A stretch of DNA of 64,000 nucleotides from the NCBI GenBank assembly GCA_963556695.1, contig CAUWAG010000019.1, positions 1,240,001 through 1,304,000 of the forward strand. The letters are read 5' to 3'. Positions 31,407 to 43,825 of this stretch are shown in pieces. The translations under genes were made by a program, and so were the position numbers. The stretch is from Anthostomella pinea (taxonomy: Eukaryota; Ascomycota; Sordariomycetes; Xylariales; Xylariaceae). Each line of letters opens with the position of its first letter. The stretch's first letter is position 1. The notes beneath the pieces are model-generated. The model did not search any database, was not told the DNA's origin, and saw nothing but the letters and a program-made list of their open reading frames with translations.

Positions 31407-33345
31407 CTATGCATCACTCCTCGGCGGCCACTTGACCCTGCGCTCCGCTCTGACATACAGGTTATTTGGCCTGATCAGCTGGAACATGGGATCGTAATCG
31501 ACGGCGCCTTCCGTCGCCAGGCTGAACTTGTACCGATAAACCAGCTTCGGCAGAAAGACCTTGACCTCCTGCAGCGCGAAGTTGAAGCCGATGCACATGC
31601 GCGGTCCCGCGGCGAACGGGACGTAGCTCCCATAAGGCCGGTTCTTGACGCGCTCCGTGTCCCAGCGGTCGGGGTTGAACTCGGTCGGGTTGTCCCACAG
31701 CTTCGTGTTCATGTGGATGTGGTGCAGGGCGGGGATTACGATGCTGTCCTTCGGCAGCTTGTAACCTCCGGGCAGGATCATGTCGACCTTGGACGTTCGT
31801 GCGGGCTGGTATGAAGGGTTGTGTCGGCGCTGCGTCTCCTTGATGTACTTGTCGAGGAAACTGAGCTTGTTCGTCAGGTCTGCTGTGAGCTGGGTGGTCT
31901 CGTCGACGCCGTTGTCGACCAGCTCCTGCAGGAGCCGTTCCTGCATTCCTGGGTAAGCCACCAAGCCATATATAAGCCAGGAGAGCAGGGACGAGGTGGT
32001 GGTGAAGCCTGCGCCTGTTGCTACCACCAGGGGCTCCATGATGCGTTCTTTCGGTAGCTTGTTACCCTTGCTATCTGTGGCACGCAGAACGTAGTCTGAC
32101 GGTGTCGCTGATCAGTTCCCGAGCCACCAGCTGTCCAAGGATGAGGTACAGTTACTTACCGACCATGTTCTCCGCCTTCAAGGCGGCCTCCTGGAGCTCC
32201 AGGCTCTCGACGCCTTTAGAAGCGTTCTCTATCGACTCGTTGACCATCTCCATGATTCGGACCCTCGCTTCGCGCAGCTTCTTGGGGTCGCCGAACGGCA
32301 TGGCCGCGTACCAGCTGCCCATCGAGGTGACCTTCTTGTTCAACTCAAGCGACTGAGCGATCCGCAGGACCATCTCATGTAACCGTGCGTCAACAGCGGT
32401 GAAATGATGAAAGTCCATTCCCAGAACCAGCTTGCCAACGGCTTGAGAGCCTAGCTTCAACATGTAGATGTACACGTTCCAGGCCTCCTCTCTCTCATCC
32501 AGCTCGTCGAAGACCTTGAATGAGTCCTCGACGGTCGCCTGCATGGTCGGTGCGTAATGCCTCACTGCAAGAGTTCGTGTCAATAACTGCCTTCACACGG
32601 AAGACGGGAGAAGGATAGAAGTAAGGAGATTATCTGAAACCACAAATACAGTATAACAGGTAACTCTGACTCTCATGATATCCGTAATTGGCATAGAAAC
32701 GAGAAATTTGCTGGACTCACCCGCACGCGGACCGAAAGCTGGAGGTAGAAACTTGTGGGCGGTCCTCCACTCCTCGGTGTCGGTGTCGCCCAGGAAAACA
32801 CCGGCTTCCTGGTTTTTGATCGGGTGAAGAGGATGGCCGTCGATGATCTTCTTTGTGAAGAAGTCGCTCTCGCCGAAGACAATTGCGGCGAGGGCCGGGT
32901 CATTCGTCTGATATACCACGCTGCCCATGTTTGTTGTCCTGATGAAGGGGCCATATTTCTCGAATAACCGCTGGTGGTTGCCGAGATGGTCAGGATATAC
33001 CTCGAAGTAGTTCCCGATATACGGTAGGCCGGCTGGACCGGGAACCTCGCGGACTGCCTTTCCGTCGATAGTGCTGGCTATAGGACCGCTGTCTGCCGCC
33101 AGGACATCGGCGAGCGATGTCAGAGCCACATCCTGTGATACGAATCCCACACCTGCATGGTCGTTAGACAATGCGGTTCAGTTGGCTATCATGGTATATG
33201 GGTTTGATGTACCTTTGGACTCGACGATGGCAAATTCAGATGCGATGAGGTGTCGCAAACCATCCTCGTCTGTCCCGCTGGGGATTTCGATTTCCCTCGC
33301 GGTTGACGGCGCCTCGCCCTGGAGATAGAACTGCTTTGAAGACAT
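31407..33345 (-). CDS. Cytochrome P450 monooxygenase
   Basis: Exons are 33345-33213, 33152-32721, 32564-32160 and 32095-31407, about 552 residues; introns of 60, 156 and 64 bp keep phase. P450 marks: PGPAGLPYIGNYFEVYP after the N-terminus, I-helix ATGAGFTTTSS (no acidic residue before the Thr), ExxR at about 410-413 (KETQRR), and the heme loop FAAGPRMCIGF with ligand Cys at about 491. The first ~60 residues (MSSKQFYLQG...) are hydrophilic and lack the usual membrane anchor, so it may be soluble or peripherally bound. The I-helix variant suggests an unusual oxygen-activation step. The gene is divergent from a cytochrome b5/reductase fusion, a likely electron donor (inference). The substrate is unknown; the CYP family cannot be fixed by eye. 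Confidence 0.88.
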
Positions 33346-34254
33346 GACAACGGAAATGGATGAATGGTTTCAAGGCCGACAGGAGACACTGGCTAGAGAC
33401 ACTGGCTGGCTCTCCTGTAACGGCCATCTCGGGCAGGCATGATACTTATCGTTGATCGGGCGTTCATAGCATCCGGTATCCGCTGTTTCAAATGAGGTGT
33501 ACGTGTGGCCCACATCATTGTCGCATAGCTCTGCCGAGGTAAGTCACGATGGCGAGTGAGCCAACTTTGATGAACAGGACATCCAAACGATGAACGGAAC
33601 TACCTCCGGCACCGTTCTAGCAGCGGTAAGGCCCGAAAAGTGGGTAAGACTCGAGACGATTCCGAGGCTCCACCCTACTCTAGAAAGGTTGGCCACCCGG
33701 ATCTGCCTGTCCAGCTCTGAGCTGGCAGCGGGACCCTTGATCGCCGCAGGGCTGATGGGAAACGTCAGCGCAGGCAGGCAGGGTCCAGGGATGGTCCACC
33801 TCGGTTGAACAATGCGATTGCAAATTTTCTTCATCGGAGACGACGACGACAAGGCCGGAAGAAGTCAATTGGTCGAGCCCCTTTATGCCCAGGTGCCGAG
33901 GAACAGATCGAAGTGGGACCTTTATCGCCGGCGTGGGGCCAGATAAAATCACGTCCTTCTAGAAGTCATGCCGCGTTGCGGCCGAAGGCGTGAAACACTC
34001 GCGGACTTTTCGCGAGCCGAGGCATCTCGACTCCTCGGATGAGCTAGGTGGCAAGCAGGCAAGGTCCATGAGGTCTACAATCTGCCAATCTGCAAGTCCA
34101 TGAGTGACAGACCCGCTCTCGAATGTCGTGGTGCAAGTTCTCTCCATGAGCCGCTGTGCACTTATAAGTTAGAGACCCCTTGCCCGCTTTAAAACAACAG
34201 CGACTTCTCGTGACATGTTGACCGTGGATGTGCATACAAAATCAGCCGGTCGCA
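33346..34254. promoter_or_regulatory. Shared divergent intergenic region, P450 and b5-reductase genes
   Basis: The 909 bp between two oppositely oriented start codons must hold both promoters. No coding frame with homology was seen. Head-to-head placement allows co-regulation, but no specific operator was recognised. Confidence 0.45.
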
Positions 34255-35722
34255 ATGGATTCAGTAGCGGTTCCGGAATTCACAGCCAAGGAGGTTGCTG
34301 CCCACAGGGAAGCTGACGATGCGTGGATGGTGATAAATGGCGAAGGTAGGTAGTTGATACCGAAACTTCGATCAAGGCATACCACTAACACCGCTCACAG
34401 TGTACGATGTCACCAAGTACATCCGCGACCATCCCGGCGGTGCAGATGTGCTCGTCGAGTCGGCCGGCACGGACGCTACAGAGGCGTTCGATAACGCCGG
34501 CCACTCGGAGGACGCCTTCGAGATCATGGCAAACTACCGCATAGGGAAGCTGAAGAACGCTGGCAAGAAGGCAGCGCCCAAGCCTGTCAGGGTTGTGGCC
34601 AGAGCCCAACCTCAGGAAGCGAACAAAGAACCACGACGTGGGGTGTCGACGGTAGCCAACCTCACGGCCCTCACTCTTGGTTCTGTCGGTATATACTATG
34701 CCGCTCGCGCCGGCAACAACAGGCTTTTCGCACTCCCTACCGTCGATATGTCCAACATAGACTGGCTGAAGTTTGGCCGCCCGAGGCCACAAGGGCAAAG
34801 CTTTGGCTTCATGGAGGGTTTCCTCGTCGCGTCAGTCGTCTTCGGCGCGGCCAGCTCCGTGGCGGTCAAGAAGCTGCTGAAGCTGCTTCATATGAGCGAG
34901 GGCTTCGCCGGTTACCCACCGCACGTCAAGCTGCCAAAGTCGGTCACGCCCAATCCGCTGAATCAACATGGCTGGCTAGACGCAGCGACGTTTCAACATC
35001 TGCCTCTGGTAACCAAAGAGCTCATTTCGCCGAACACGTATCGGTTCGTGTTTCAGCTCCCGACGCCGCAGACGGTGCTTGGCCTCCCGATCGGCCAGCA
35101 CATCTCCATCAAAGCCGATATCGACGGCAAGACGGTGCAGCGGTCCTACACGCCCATATCCAACAACGCTGACCGTGGCATCCTCGAGCTCGTCATCAAG
35201 TACTACCCGGATGGCCTGCTTACGGGCCGGTACCTAGCAAACCTGCAGGTCGGCGACGAGGTGCAGTTCCGCGGGCCCAAGGGCGCGATGCGGTACCAGC
35301 GCAACATGTGCAAGAGGATCGGCATGCTGGCGGGCGGCACGGGCATCACGCCCATGTACCAGCTGATCCGGGCCATCTGCGAGGACGACCGCGACACCAC
35401 CGAGGTCAGCCTCATCTACGCGAACCGGACCGAGGCGGACATCCTGCTGCGGACGGAGCTCGAGGCCTTCGCGCGGCGGTATCCGCGGAACCTCAAGGTC
35501 TACTACCTGCTGGACCAGCCGCCGAAGGGCTGGGCGCACGGCTCGGGGTATTTGACGAAGGAGCTCATGGCGGAGCGCTTCCCGCGGCCGAGCGCCGACG
35601 CCAAGGTCATGATTTGTGGACCGCCGGGTATGGTCGCGGCGGCGAAGAGATCGCTGACCGAGTTGGGGTTCGAGAAGCCTGGTGCCATGTCCAAGGCAGC
35701 GGATCAGACCTTTTACTTCTAG
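34255..35722 (+). CDS. Cytochrome b5 domain-NADH cytochrome b5 reductase fusion
   Basis: Exons are 34255-34345 and 34401-35722 (55-bp intron), about 470 residues. The N-terminal cytochrome b5 domain has heme ligands His41 (DHPGGADVL) and His65 (NAGHSEDAF). Two hydrophobic segments follow (LTALTLGSVGIYYAA and FMEGFLVASVVFGAA), then the reductase: FAD site RSYTPIS, NADH site AGGTGITPMYQL and CGPPGM near the end. It should pass electrons from NADH through FAD to its own b5 heme and on to acceptors such as desaturases, hydroxylases or a P450, at the ER or mitochondrial outer membrane. Its divergent P450 neighbour is a candidate partner. Fused b5-CBR proteins are known in fungi. Confidence 0.9.
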
Positions 35723-37155
35723 GAATGCAGTCGACCATTGGCTGGGAGTTCAGCAGTTCAGTAGTCAAAACTGATCGAGGTTTGCCACAATCGATCTTCA
35801 TTGGGGTGAGAACTGGGTATGTTAGCACATGGCGTTGGTTCTGGCTTGGTTAGCACTGCTTACATGGAACCGTTCATCCTACCGGAAGATTGTATTTTTA
35901 TAGACTCGAGACTATCCTAATAACATACCAAAGACGATCTTACTTCGGAGTCCGCACAACAAGAATGGTTACCATGTAGTTTGGTGGCATGGGAGGGCGC
36001 CGCCTGCAACGTTCCTTTCCGCCCTCGTCGGCATAGTCCCGGTATACCAGCCCCGTCAATGTCGCAGCTAGACCCTTGGCGCCGAGGGGACGAACGCCTG
36101 CACAGGGACTTAGAACAAGCTTGAGCGAGTCAATGACTCAATACGGCTTGGCATATGCGCGTCCTACATCGTCGAATGTAACAACTCTGCGCCGTTCCAA
36201 GTCCTACTCTGCCTATACCGCTGGACGACCTCCAGTTTGCTCGAGAGATTGCCAGTCCCAGCTTCGCTCACATACCTGCGGTAAGTCTCTGTAGTACGGA
36301 ACCCACAGTACCTGCATTATGTTCTGTAGGACGGAACATCATGCTACCATTACCCAGTCTTTCTCAACAAACATTGTCGCTGTATCCTTGACGCGAGTGT
36401 TACCGGTAACTTCTTGACAATAAGATACTTACCTGCTAGTTGAATAGTGTGTGGAGAAGTGCGGGGGAAACTTGACGGGGTTGGGGTTGTCCCACATCGG
36501 GACCAGCGACCCGCCCCCCTGGGGAAGCAGAGCGTGCCGCTAATAAGTTCTGACTGACAGGTCCTCCAGTGACTCTCCAACTCTCTGGTCTAGCATCACG
36601 CATCACGCATCAGGCCACGCATGAATAAGGTAGCCTCTAGTATTTTAGAGCAAACGGGCGGGCGGCGGGTTACCGTACGTCGGTATCGAATGATGAGCAT
36701 TATCTGTATTCAAGGCCGTTGGGGCTGAATCTGCTGTGCGAGATGGAGTGCTCGAGGTCCCCGTGGCACGTTGACCCTGGGGAGCACCCTTCAATGTCCA
36801 CTTCGAGACACACGCCCATATGTACTTCAGCTTCGGTCACTTCGGCGTTGCCACCACCTGCACGTGTGCAGCTGGCATGCCAGACCGGGTCCTTCACTTC
36901 ACGATACCTAGCGAGCCTCATCCAATCACCATCACGGCGCATCGTCTACCCTGTCAATCCCCGCACCCGCTCGCCATTCATCACGGGGATAGCTACCGAC
37001 CCCATACCACTAACCCCCAGCTCCCCGGGTCGGACCCGCTCTCTTTATTATTCAAAAGGTCGACGTTGTCTCGGAGGGGAGCGAGCAGCCGTCGTCGTCT
37101 TCTTCTTCTCCACCACCCACCACACACTCTGTCCCTCTCCCGTTGACCTTTGACC
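35723..37155. other. Long intergenic region upstream of the carboxylate transporter
   Basis: About 1.4 kb without a convincing gene. Long upstream regions are common for carbon-source-regulated transporters, but no specific site is claimed. A TC-rich stretch lies just before the ATG at 37156. Confidence 0.5.
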
Positions 37156-39048
37156 ATGGCGACAGATGGCAATGCTGGGCACATGTCCCATCCTCACAGC
37201 GGCGAGTACCTGGCCGACGAGTCCAACGTGTACCCACCTCACCATGGCATGTCGGCGGGCAGGTACCTGGCCACGCGCGTCAGCTCGCTGAAGCCTGCCA
37301 TGACCAAGGCTCCCAACCCCATCAAGCTGCTTCGCATGTTGAATCGCCACCACTGGGGCTTCTTCTCCATCGCATTCCTCGGCTGGGTACGTATATTATA
37401 TAAACCGAGCACCGCTCGGCCGTGGTGCGCTCGCTGACAGTATCCGCTGCCACAGACATGGGACGCCTTTGACTTCTTCACCGTCTCGCTGACGGCCCAC
37501 GACCTGGCCGAGACGTTCGACAAGTCCATCGCCGACATTACCTGGGGCATTACCCTCGTGCTCATGCTGCGGTCTGTCGGCTCCATCCTCTTCGGTATCG
37601 CCGCCGATCGCTACGGACGCAAGTGGCCGTTCATTATCAACAACGTGCTGTTCATTGTCCTCGAATTGGTGAGTTCCTCTGGTCGAACCGTTGCACACGT
37701 GGCGTCTCCGGCTCCAGGTCCAACATTTTCCCCAAACCCACTAAGCTTTCTGCGAGCCAAGCGGCGCCGCCCAGACGGGCCCCAAATACCTTGGCGCCGT
37801 ATTGGCGAAAGCTTCGCATTCCCACCCTAGTCGTAGCAGTAACCGAGTGGCTTATTGCTCATTGAGTCAATTTCCTGTTCACCAAATCCCGCTTCATGGC
37901 TGACTTGACAACTATAGGGAACCGGGTTTACCCAAACTTATGGCCAGTTTCTCGCATGCCGTGCACTCTTCGGTATCGCCATGGGCGGGTTATATGGCAA
38001 CGCCGCTGCCACCGCCCTGGAAGACTTGCCAAATGAAGCTCGAGGTCTACTCAGCGGTATGCTCCAGCAGGGCTATGCATTCGGTTACCTGCTCGCTGCG
38101 GCTTTCGCCCGTGCACTTGTCAATACCACCCCTCACGGCTGGCGTCCACTGTTCTGGTTCGGCGCAGGCCCTCCAGTCATTTTCATAATCTGGCGCTTCT
38201 TCTTGCCCGAAACGAACACCTACATCGCACATCAAGAGTTGCGCCGGGCGAGCGGCGGCGTCCACAAGACATTCATGAAAGAGGGACAGGTGGCCCTGAA
38301 GCGCCATTGGCTTCTGCTCGTCTATCTTGTCCTTCTCATGGCTGGCTTCAACTTCATGTCCCACGGCTCCCAGGATCTGTACCCTACACTGCTACAGAAC
38401 CAGTTCAACTTCAACGCTGACATGGTCACCGTCACCCAAGTCGTTGCCAACCTAGGCGCCATGACGGGAGGTACTGTGGTGGGCTTCTGCTCGCAGATCT
38501 TCGGCCGCAGGATCAGCATCATCGTCATGTGCATCATCGGTGGCGCATTGCTCTACCCGTACACATTTGTCTCCAACGAGAGGATCATCGCCGCTGCTTT
38601 CTTCCAGCAGTTCTGTGTTCAGGGAGCTTGGGGTGTGATTCCCGTTCACCTGATGGAATTGTCACCCGGCGCGTTCCGCACATTCGTTGTCGGTACTGCT
38701 TACCAGCTCGGCAACCTCGTTTCGTCGGCCAGTTCGACCATCGAGGCCACCATTGGCGAGCGCTTTCCCCTGGCACCGACCGCGAGCGGCACTAAGCGAT
38801 ATGACTATGGCACCGTCATCTGCATCTTCATGGGCTGCGTGTACGCTTATGTCATCCTCTTGACCTTGCTAGGTCCGGAGCACCTGGCACGTAATATGGA
38901 CGTGGGCCACGATGCCGATGCGGCCGAAGCCACAGGCAACGCCAACTTTGCAAAGGGGCTCGACCACGATGCTCACAGTCATGATGCCCACGACGTCTCC
39001 AGTGTCAATGGCGACGCCGAGAAGGGAAGGGCGAGCCACGGACAGTAG
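37156..39048 (+). CDS. JEN1: JEN1-like monocarboxylate/dicarboxylate proton symporter (MFS)
   Basis: Exons are 37156-37386, 37456-37668 and 37918-39048 (introns of 69 and 249 bp), about 524 residues. The decisive mark is NFMSHGSQDLYPT (about 293-305), the NxxS/THxS/TQDxxxT signature of Jen transporters. Other MFS features are DFFTVSLTAHDLAE, IAADRYGRKWPF and LPETNT at the end of helix 6, with about twelve hydrophobic helices. Jen proteins import lactate, pyruvate or C4 acids with protons across the plasma membrane. The His-rich cytosolic tail (DHDAHSHDAHD) is unusual. Regulation by carbon source is known for relatives but not visible here. The symbol marks family membership, not proven orthology. 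Confidence 0.88.
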
Positions 39049-39926
39049 GCTGGATTCTGAGGACGGGCGGTTCTCAAAGTGCTTCAGATGAGTGCGAAAG
39101 TGATCTTGCTCAGCATACTCCTTCCAAGGGGAAGTCGAGCGTCGGAAGGGGTTTGATGATCTTGAGGGGTACGCGATCTCTTAGATCAGGTTTTCGGAGA
39201 GAAGTATAATGCGATTATGGCGAGCATGTTATGATACCACGGTCCTTGTTCGGGTTGATTTCAGGCTGCATCTTCAGACTATACTTCGAATAGCCTAAGA
39301 CTACGACACATGGTGACGCAGCAGCCTTATCTTGACTCTTCAGATATCTTAAGCAACCATTTGACATGTGAGAGGAGAAGCGCCTGGCTTTAAAAGGGCT
39401 TCAGATGATACCGTAAACTAATTTCCTCGTGTCACTAATGCGCATGCCGTCGTAAGAACCCCGTTTCTTCCAATACTAGTCCAGTATTCGCAAGAGTCGC
39501 AGCACATATATCCATATAGTGTTACGATCAAGGAATGCCTCCCATACATACTAAGTCCATGATCAAGTCCGAGGACCATCCGCTCGAGCGATTCTTAGCT
39601 TCACTTGCAGCTTCGTCTCAACGGCCAGGCCCTGGACGCGGTGAGCATCCCACAGTGTAAGATGCTGACGCCATCTCCCGTGTTGGACGACATTGAACGG
39701 TCTCGTACCTCATCACTCTGCCAACGTAGCTGGTAGCGGTATTCGATACTGGTCCCTGCTGCTTTAGTGCCTCTTGATATGGAGATGTTTATAACCCCTT
39801 ATATCCTTGAGGCCATGATTACCTGATCTGGATAACCGTATATTTCTGGGCGTCGAACATGTTGCCGTACAAGGCACCATGCACGCACGCCTCACCCACC
39901 AGTCGATAGTAGCCATCGAAATCATC
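39049..39926. other. Intergenic between convergent genes
   Basis: 3' regions of the JEN-like gene and the HET gene. No gene recognised. Confidence 0.5.
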
Positions 39927-41807
39927 CTAACGCAGAACCACCGGAGCCCTGCCGCCCTGCAAGAGGGCGACATTGTCTCCCGGGACCGAACCGGGCGGTG
40001 CGAGCCCGACCAAGCCATCCGTCGTAGTGCAAAAAAGGCGTCGGTCGGTTGCGTCTTTCGTCATCTCCGTGTAGTTGTTGACCGTCGAAACTGATGGGTA
40101 TCCAAGCATGTTCCAGAAAGGCATGCTGATAAAAACGAGGAACCCCTGGGCAAGAGCAAGAGGCATAGCAGCCGGAAGCCACATGCATCCTCTGCCCAAA
40201 GTCAGGATCCTCCACACCGCGAGAGAAAATCCTTCAAGGCCGTACAGAGCGCGGATTTCGTCTGTGATTTTATCACCCTGTCCTTCAAAGGCCGTCATGA
40301 GGAGGGCGTCTCGCGTACTCTCGCCCGTTGCCTCGTAGTAGGCTGGAGATGTTTCCATAATTTTGTGTGTGAGGTTCCCCCATGATAAAGATGTGTTGCG
40401 GGTTTCGATCTGATCTGGAAGTTGCTGGAAGCCATAGGCCACACCAACCTGGCCAAGTCCATGCTGCACATCCACGTCGTCGTCTTGTTGGCCCACGCAA
40501 CACCCGGCTAATTCGCCGATTTCGCCGATGATTACGGCCGGTAGTACAAGCGCGTGCCTTTCGTCGATACTGAAAAAAGGTTGAAGACGACCGCTGGCCG
40601 CGAAAATGGTCGAGACTTGTGGATTCTTTGTAGTATATATCGTGCCTCTCTTGGTGACGGGGTGCGGGCCCTGGGGGCTCCCGTAATCAGGCACCCACGA
40701 AGGCAAACCTTCCGGGCGGTCTGTCCTGACCGGCCCGACAAGACCAAGTATGTCGAGATTTCCGGATCGGCGCAACATGTCCACGGTTACATCCGTGAAT
40801 ACGCTCATAACACTGGCCTCGTAATCTGCTACTAGGGACATCTTTTCTCGCTCGGCCGCTAGCCCCATCAGCCCGAATACCCGGTCTCGCGCATCCGTCG
40901 CTTTCCCGCGGCGATGCTCAAACAGTACTTCGGACAGAGGGCTGAACTCGCCATTCTGCGTACGCGCCCTTCTGGCCCCGAGTGCCAAGAAGGCCTTCCA
41001 GGAGCTCAGCGACCCGAAATCCATCCCGAAGACCTTCAAGGACTCCACGTAGAACAGGACGGACGAGAAGCCCTGCCAGTCCATGAGAACAGGGCCGATC
41101 ATGACGTCTACTTTGCGCGGGAGCGCCACCTCCTGCACGATCCACGTCCGCCGCATCCAGAAGGCCGCGTAGATGTACAGCAGCATCTTCCAGCGCGCAT
41201 CCTGCCAGCCCGGGAGGCCGTACCGCTTCCGCTGCGCGGCGTCCATCTGGGAAAGCTGCAAGGCGCTGCGCACATCGTTGCCGTCGCTCACGGTCAGCCC
41301 GTCGCGGTGCTGCTGCCTCCGCGCGCTGGCCAGCGTCTGGATAAACTCGATGAGGGTAGTCTGCAGCTGGAGCGGGACATCGCCCAGTCACACGATGGCG
41401 TTCTGGCACATGCTGTAGATCCGGGTCATGCGAGCCACCTGCGCGGCGCGGTCCGGCTTGCTGGCCTGGTTGATACAGATCTGGTCGACCCAGAGAACGC
41501 GGGGCTGGTCGAGGGCGCGCAGGCGCACGAGGGAGCGGTGCAGGTTGCTGGTGATCTTGAAGTGGATGTCTTCGTTGCAGACAATCATGGCGTCGAAGAC
41601 CGGCGGGCCCCAGACGTAGGAGAGGGCTTCATAGGGCGGCGGGCTGCTGCTGTTGGCGTCCGGGGGAAGATCCGCGCCGACGAGGGTGCATCTGAGCTCG
41701 TCGGTGAGCGCACCCGGAAGCAGATGGATCAGTCTTATGCCGTCTGGACCATCGGCAGTCACGGTTCCATACAGCGTAGTGCTCAAATCATCAGTATTGG
41801 ACTCCAT
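39927..41807 (-). pseudogene. HET-domain (heterokaryon incompatibility-type) protein, broken by one stop codon
   Basis: One frame runs 627 codons from ATG 41807 to the stop at 39927, interrupted only by TGA at 41390-41388 (codon 140). HET motifs flank the break: PPYEALSYVWGPP and VLWVDQICINQ before it, RTWIVQEVALP, KATDARDRVFGLMGLA and GLPSWVPDYGSP after it. The stop sits in NAIV-stop-LGD, exactly where HET proteins have the Trp of the VWLG motif, so a TGG-to-TGA change explains it. No intron long enough could remove it. Intact HET proteins trigger cell death on contact with an incompatible partner; this allele would give a 139-residue stub, unless read-through occurs. A sequencing error is the alternative. 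Confidence 0.88.
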
Positions 41808-42180
41808 TCGTGAGGGTATATATTATATTTTCGAGTGCTTAGCGATACTTGTGACGAAAAGGCTCTGGACACCAGTATCCTCGCGCTCGGTGCTTTGGAA
41901 GGTTGCCTAATATGAAGCCTCTGGCGCGACCTGGTGGCTGACATCAGCTTCGCAGGTAGAATCTCCGCATGTAGTGTCACGATCAGTGGGGGGTACGCAT
42001 TGCTCCCAATTCACCTCAGCATGGTTGTATAAGTGCACCATCTCAGTGACGTCTCTTGCTTATGAGGCCTGGTTGTCTTCCCATGACTCCAAAGCTCAAG
42101 ATTTGGCATCCAGGAGGGTGAGCTTTGAAGCAGGGACCTACATCTCTCACTGATCGAAGACACTGGACCCCCACCCAACC
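41808..42180. promoter_or_regulatory. Divergent intergenic region, HET pseudogene and flavin monooxygenase
   Basis: 373 bp between the two start codons; it must contain both promoters. No specific site recognised. Confidence 0.4.
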
Positions 42181-43626
42181 ATGGACGCGGACGCTACGCC
42201 CAAACGGCCCTACGAGAAGGCAAGCTCACTCCTTACCATTATGAGACCACGCTCACACAGTCCAGATTATAATCGTAGGCGCCGGCCCCGCGGGGCTCAT
42301 CCTGGCCCTGCTCCTCTCCCACCACAACATCCCCTCGCTGGTCCTCGAAGCCTGGCCGGGCCTCGACACGCGCCTGCGCGCGACGCAATACGGCGTGCCC
42401 GCCACGCGCGTCTTCGCGCGCGCCGGCATCCTCGCTGAGATCCGCGAGGCCAGCATCCCGAGCTTCCCGCGGATAACCTGGCGGCGCGTCGCGGACCACG
42501 CGGAGCTGGCGCACCTTGACATGAGCTGCATCGCCGATCATCCCGATCGCATGACCATCATGCCGCTGGGCGAGATGATTAAGATCATCTATCGGCATTG
42601 CGTGGAAGAATCCAGGGGGCTGGTCGAGGTCAGGTTTGGGCATCGGGTGGTGGGCGTGGGGCAGGATGGGGGGAAGGCCTGGGTAGATATCGAGGTCGGG
42701 GAGGTGAGAGAGCGGAGGAAGATAGAGGCTGATTATGTGGTTGGGTGTGATGGGGGCACGAGTACTGTGCGGAAGTCTTTGTTTGGGAGGGATTGGCCTG
42801 GTCAGACGTTTGACTGCCAGTTCATCGTACAGAATGTAAACCCCCCTTTCCGGTTGAATACACCCGTCACCTTGCCGAGGCAACGCTGATAACGATCAGA
42901 TCTGGTATGACGGCTTCGAGAAGTACGGTTGGGACGGCGGGAACTACATGGTCGACCCGGGCTCCTGGGGTCTGGTTGCGAAGCGCGGAAAAGGAGGCAT
43001 GTGGCGTGTGACGATGGGGGATAAGCCGGGCTATACCGAGGACGAGTACCTCAAGAGGCGAGAAGCGCACATCAAGCGCATGCTGCCTGGACACCCGGAT
43101 CCAGGCGACTACCGAATAGGCGACACGAACATGTACAAGATACACAACCGATGCGTGGAGTCGATGAGGGTAGGCCGCGTGCTGCTGGCGGCGGACGCGG
43201 CACACATCTGCAATCCAATGGGCGGATATGGCTGCATGACTGCGGTGGTGGATGTGGACGGGCTTGCTGATTGCCTGGTCGGGTTATACGAGGGTAAGGC
43301 CGGTGAGGAGATTCTGGATACGTATGCACGGGTTCGACGGGATATCTTCCTCAAGTACGTCGACCAGAGGAGCATCAAAAACTTGAATCGAGTTGCGAAG
43401 TCAGACCCCTGGACGGTTAGGGATACGGATCCGTTCTTCGAGCTGGTTAGAGGTTATGAGCATGACGTTGAGAAAAGGAAGGCGTTCTTGCTGGTAAGCG
43501 AATTCATCTTGTGTTTACCTGAGCTGTGCGTACTACTTACTGACGTGAGTGCAGAAGGTGCAGAGTATCGAATACGACTTCAAGCAGCATTACACTACAC
43601 CCAAGAACAAGTCGCGCAGTACTTGA
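42181..43626 (+). CDS. FAD-dependent aromatic-type monooxygenase (PF01494-like)
   Basis: Exons are 42181-42219, 42266-42835, 42900-43493 and 43555-43626, about 424 residues. Intron 1 (46 bp) is GC-AG: AAG/GCAAGC ... GTCCAG/ATT, joining YEK to IIIVGAGPAGL, the Rossmann FAD motif. Further group A flavoprotein monooxygenase marks are VGCDGGTSTVRKSL (DG motif) and VLLAADAAHICNPMGGYG (GD-like motif, with AD in place of GD). It would use NAD(P)H and O2 to hydroxylate a phenolic or polyketide-like substrate. It is shorter than phenol hydroxylases, ending soon after the second FAD motif without a thioredoxin-like domain. It lies between the HET pseudogene and other catabolic-looking genes. The substrate is unknown. 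Confidence 0.85.
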
Positions 43627-43825
43627 AGGGGAGGATGCGCGTCGAAAACCCTTTGAATACTGTATATTACTATTTCGTTTGGGTAATTGCACGAACACAT
43701 CGTCGGGCAGCCATAACTATCAATGATCGAGTAGAGCGACAACTAGTTCCGGTTAATGTGAAGAGCGATATTTGACGCAGGTGAGGCAGAGATAAAGGGC
43801 CGTGAACCATCAAAATCTTGTTGGG
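43627..43825. other. Short intergenic region
   Basis: 3' end of the monooxygenase gene. Nothing recognised. Confidence 0.4.

Noticed and set aside
36719..37153. 144-codon plus-strand frame upstream of the JEN-like gene
   Set aside because: Low-complexity Ser/Pro composition, ends right at the transporter ATG, and looks like 5' leader read in frame.
41360..41400. Intron that would remove the HET stop codon
   Set aside because: The only GT...AG span is 27 bp, too short for splicing.
40914..41813. 299-codon plus-strand frame
   Set aside because: It is the reverse-strand shadow of the HET coding sequence, which has clear motifs.
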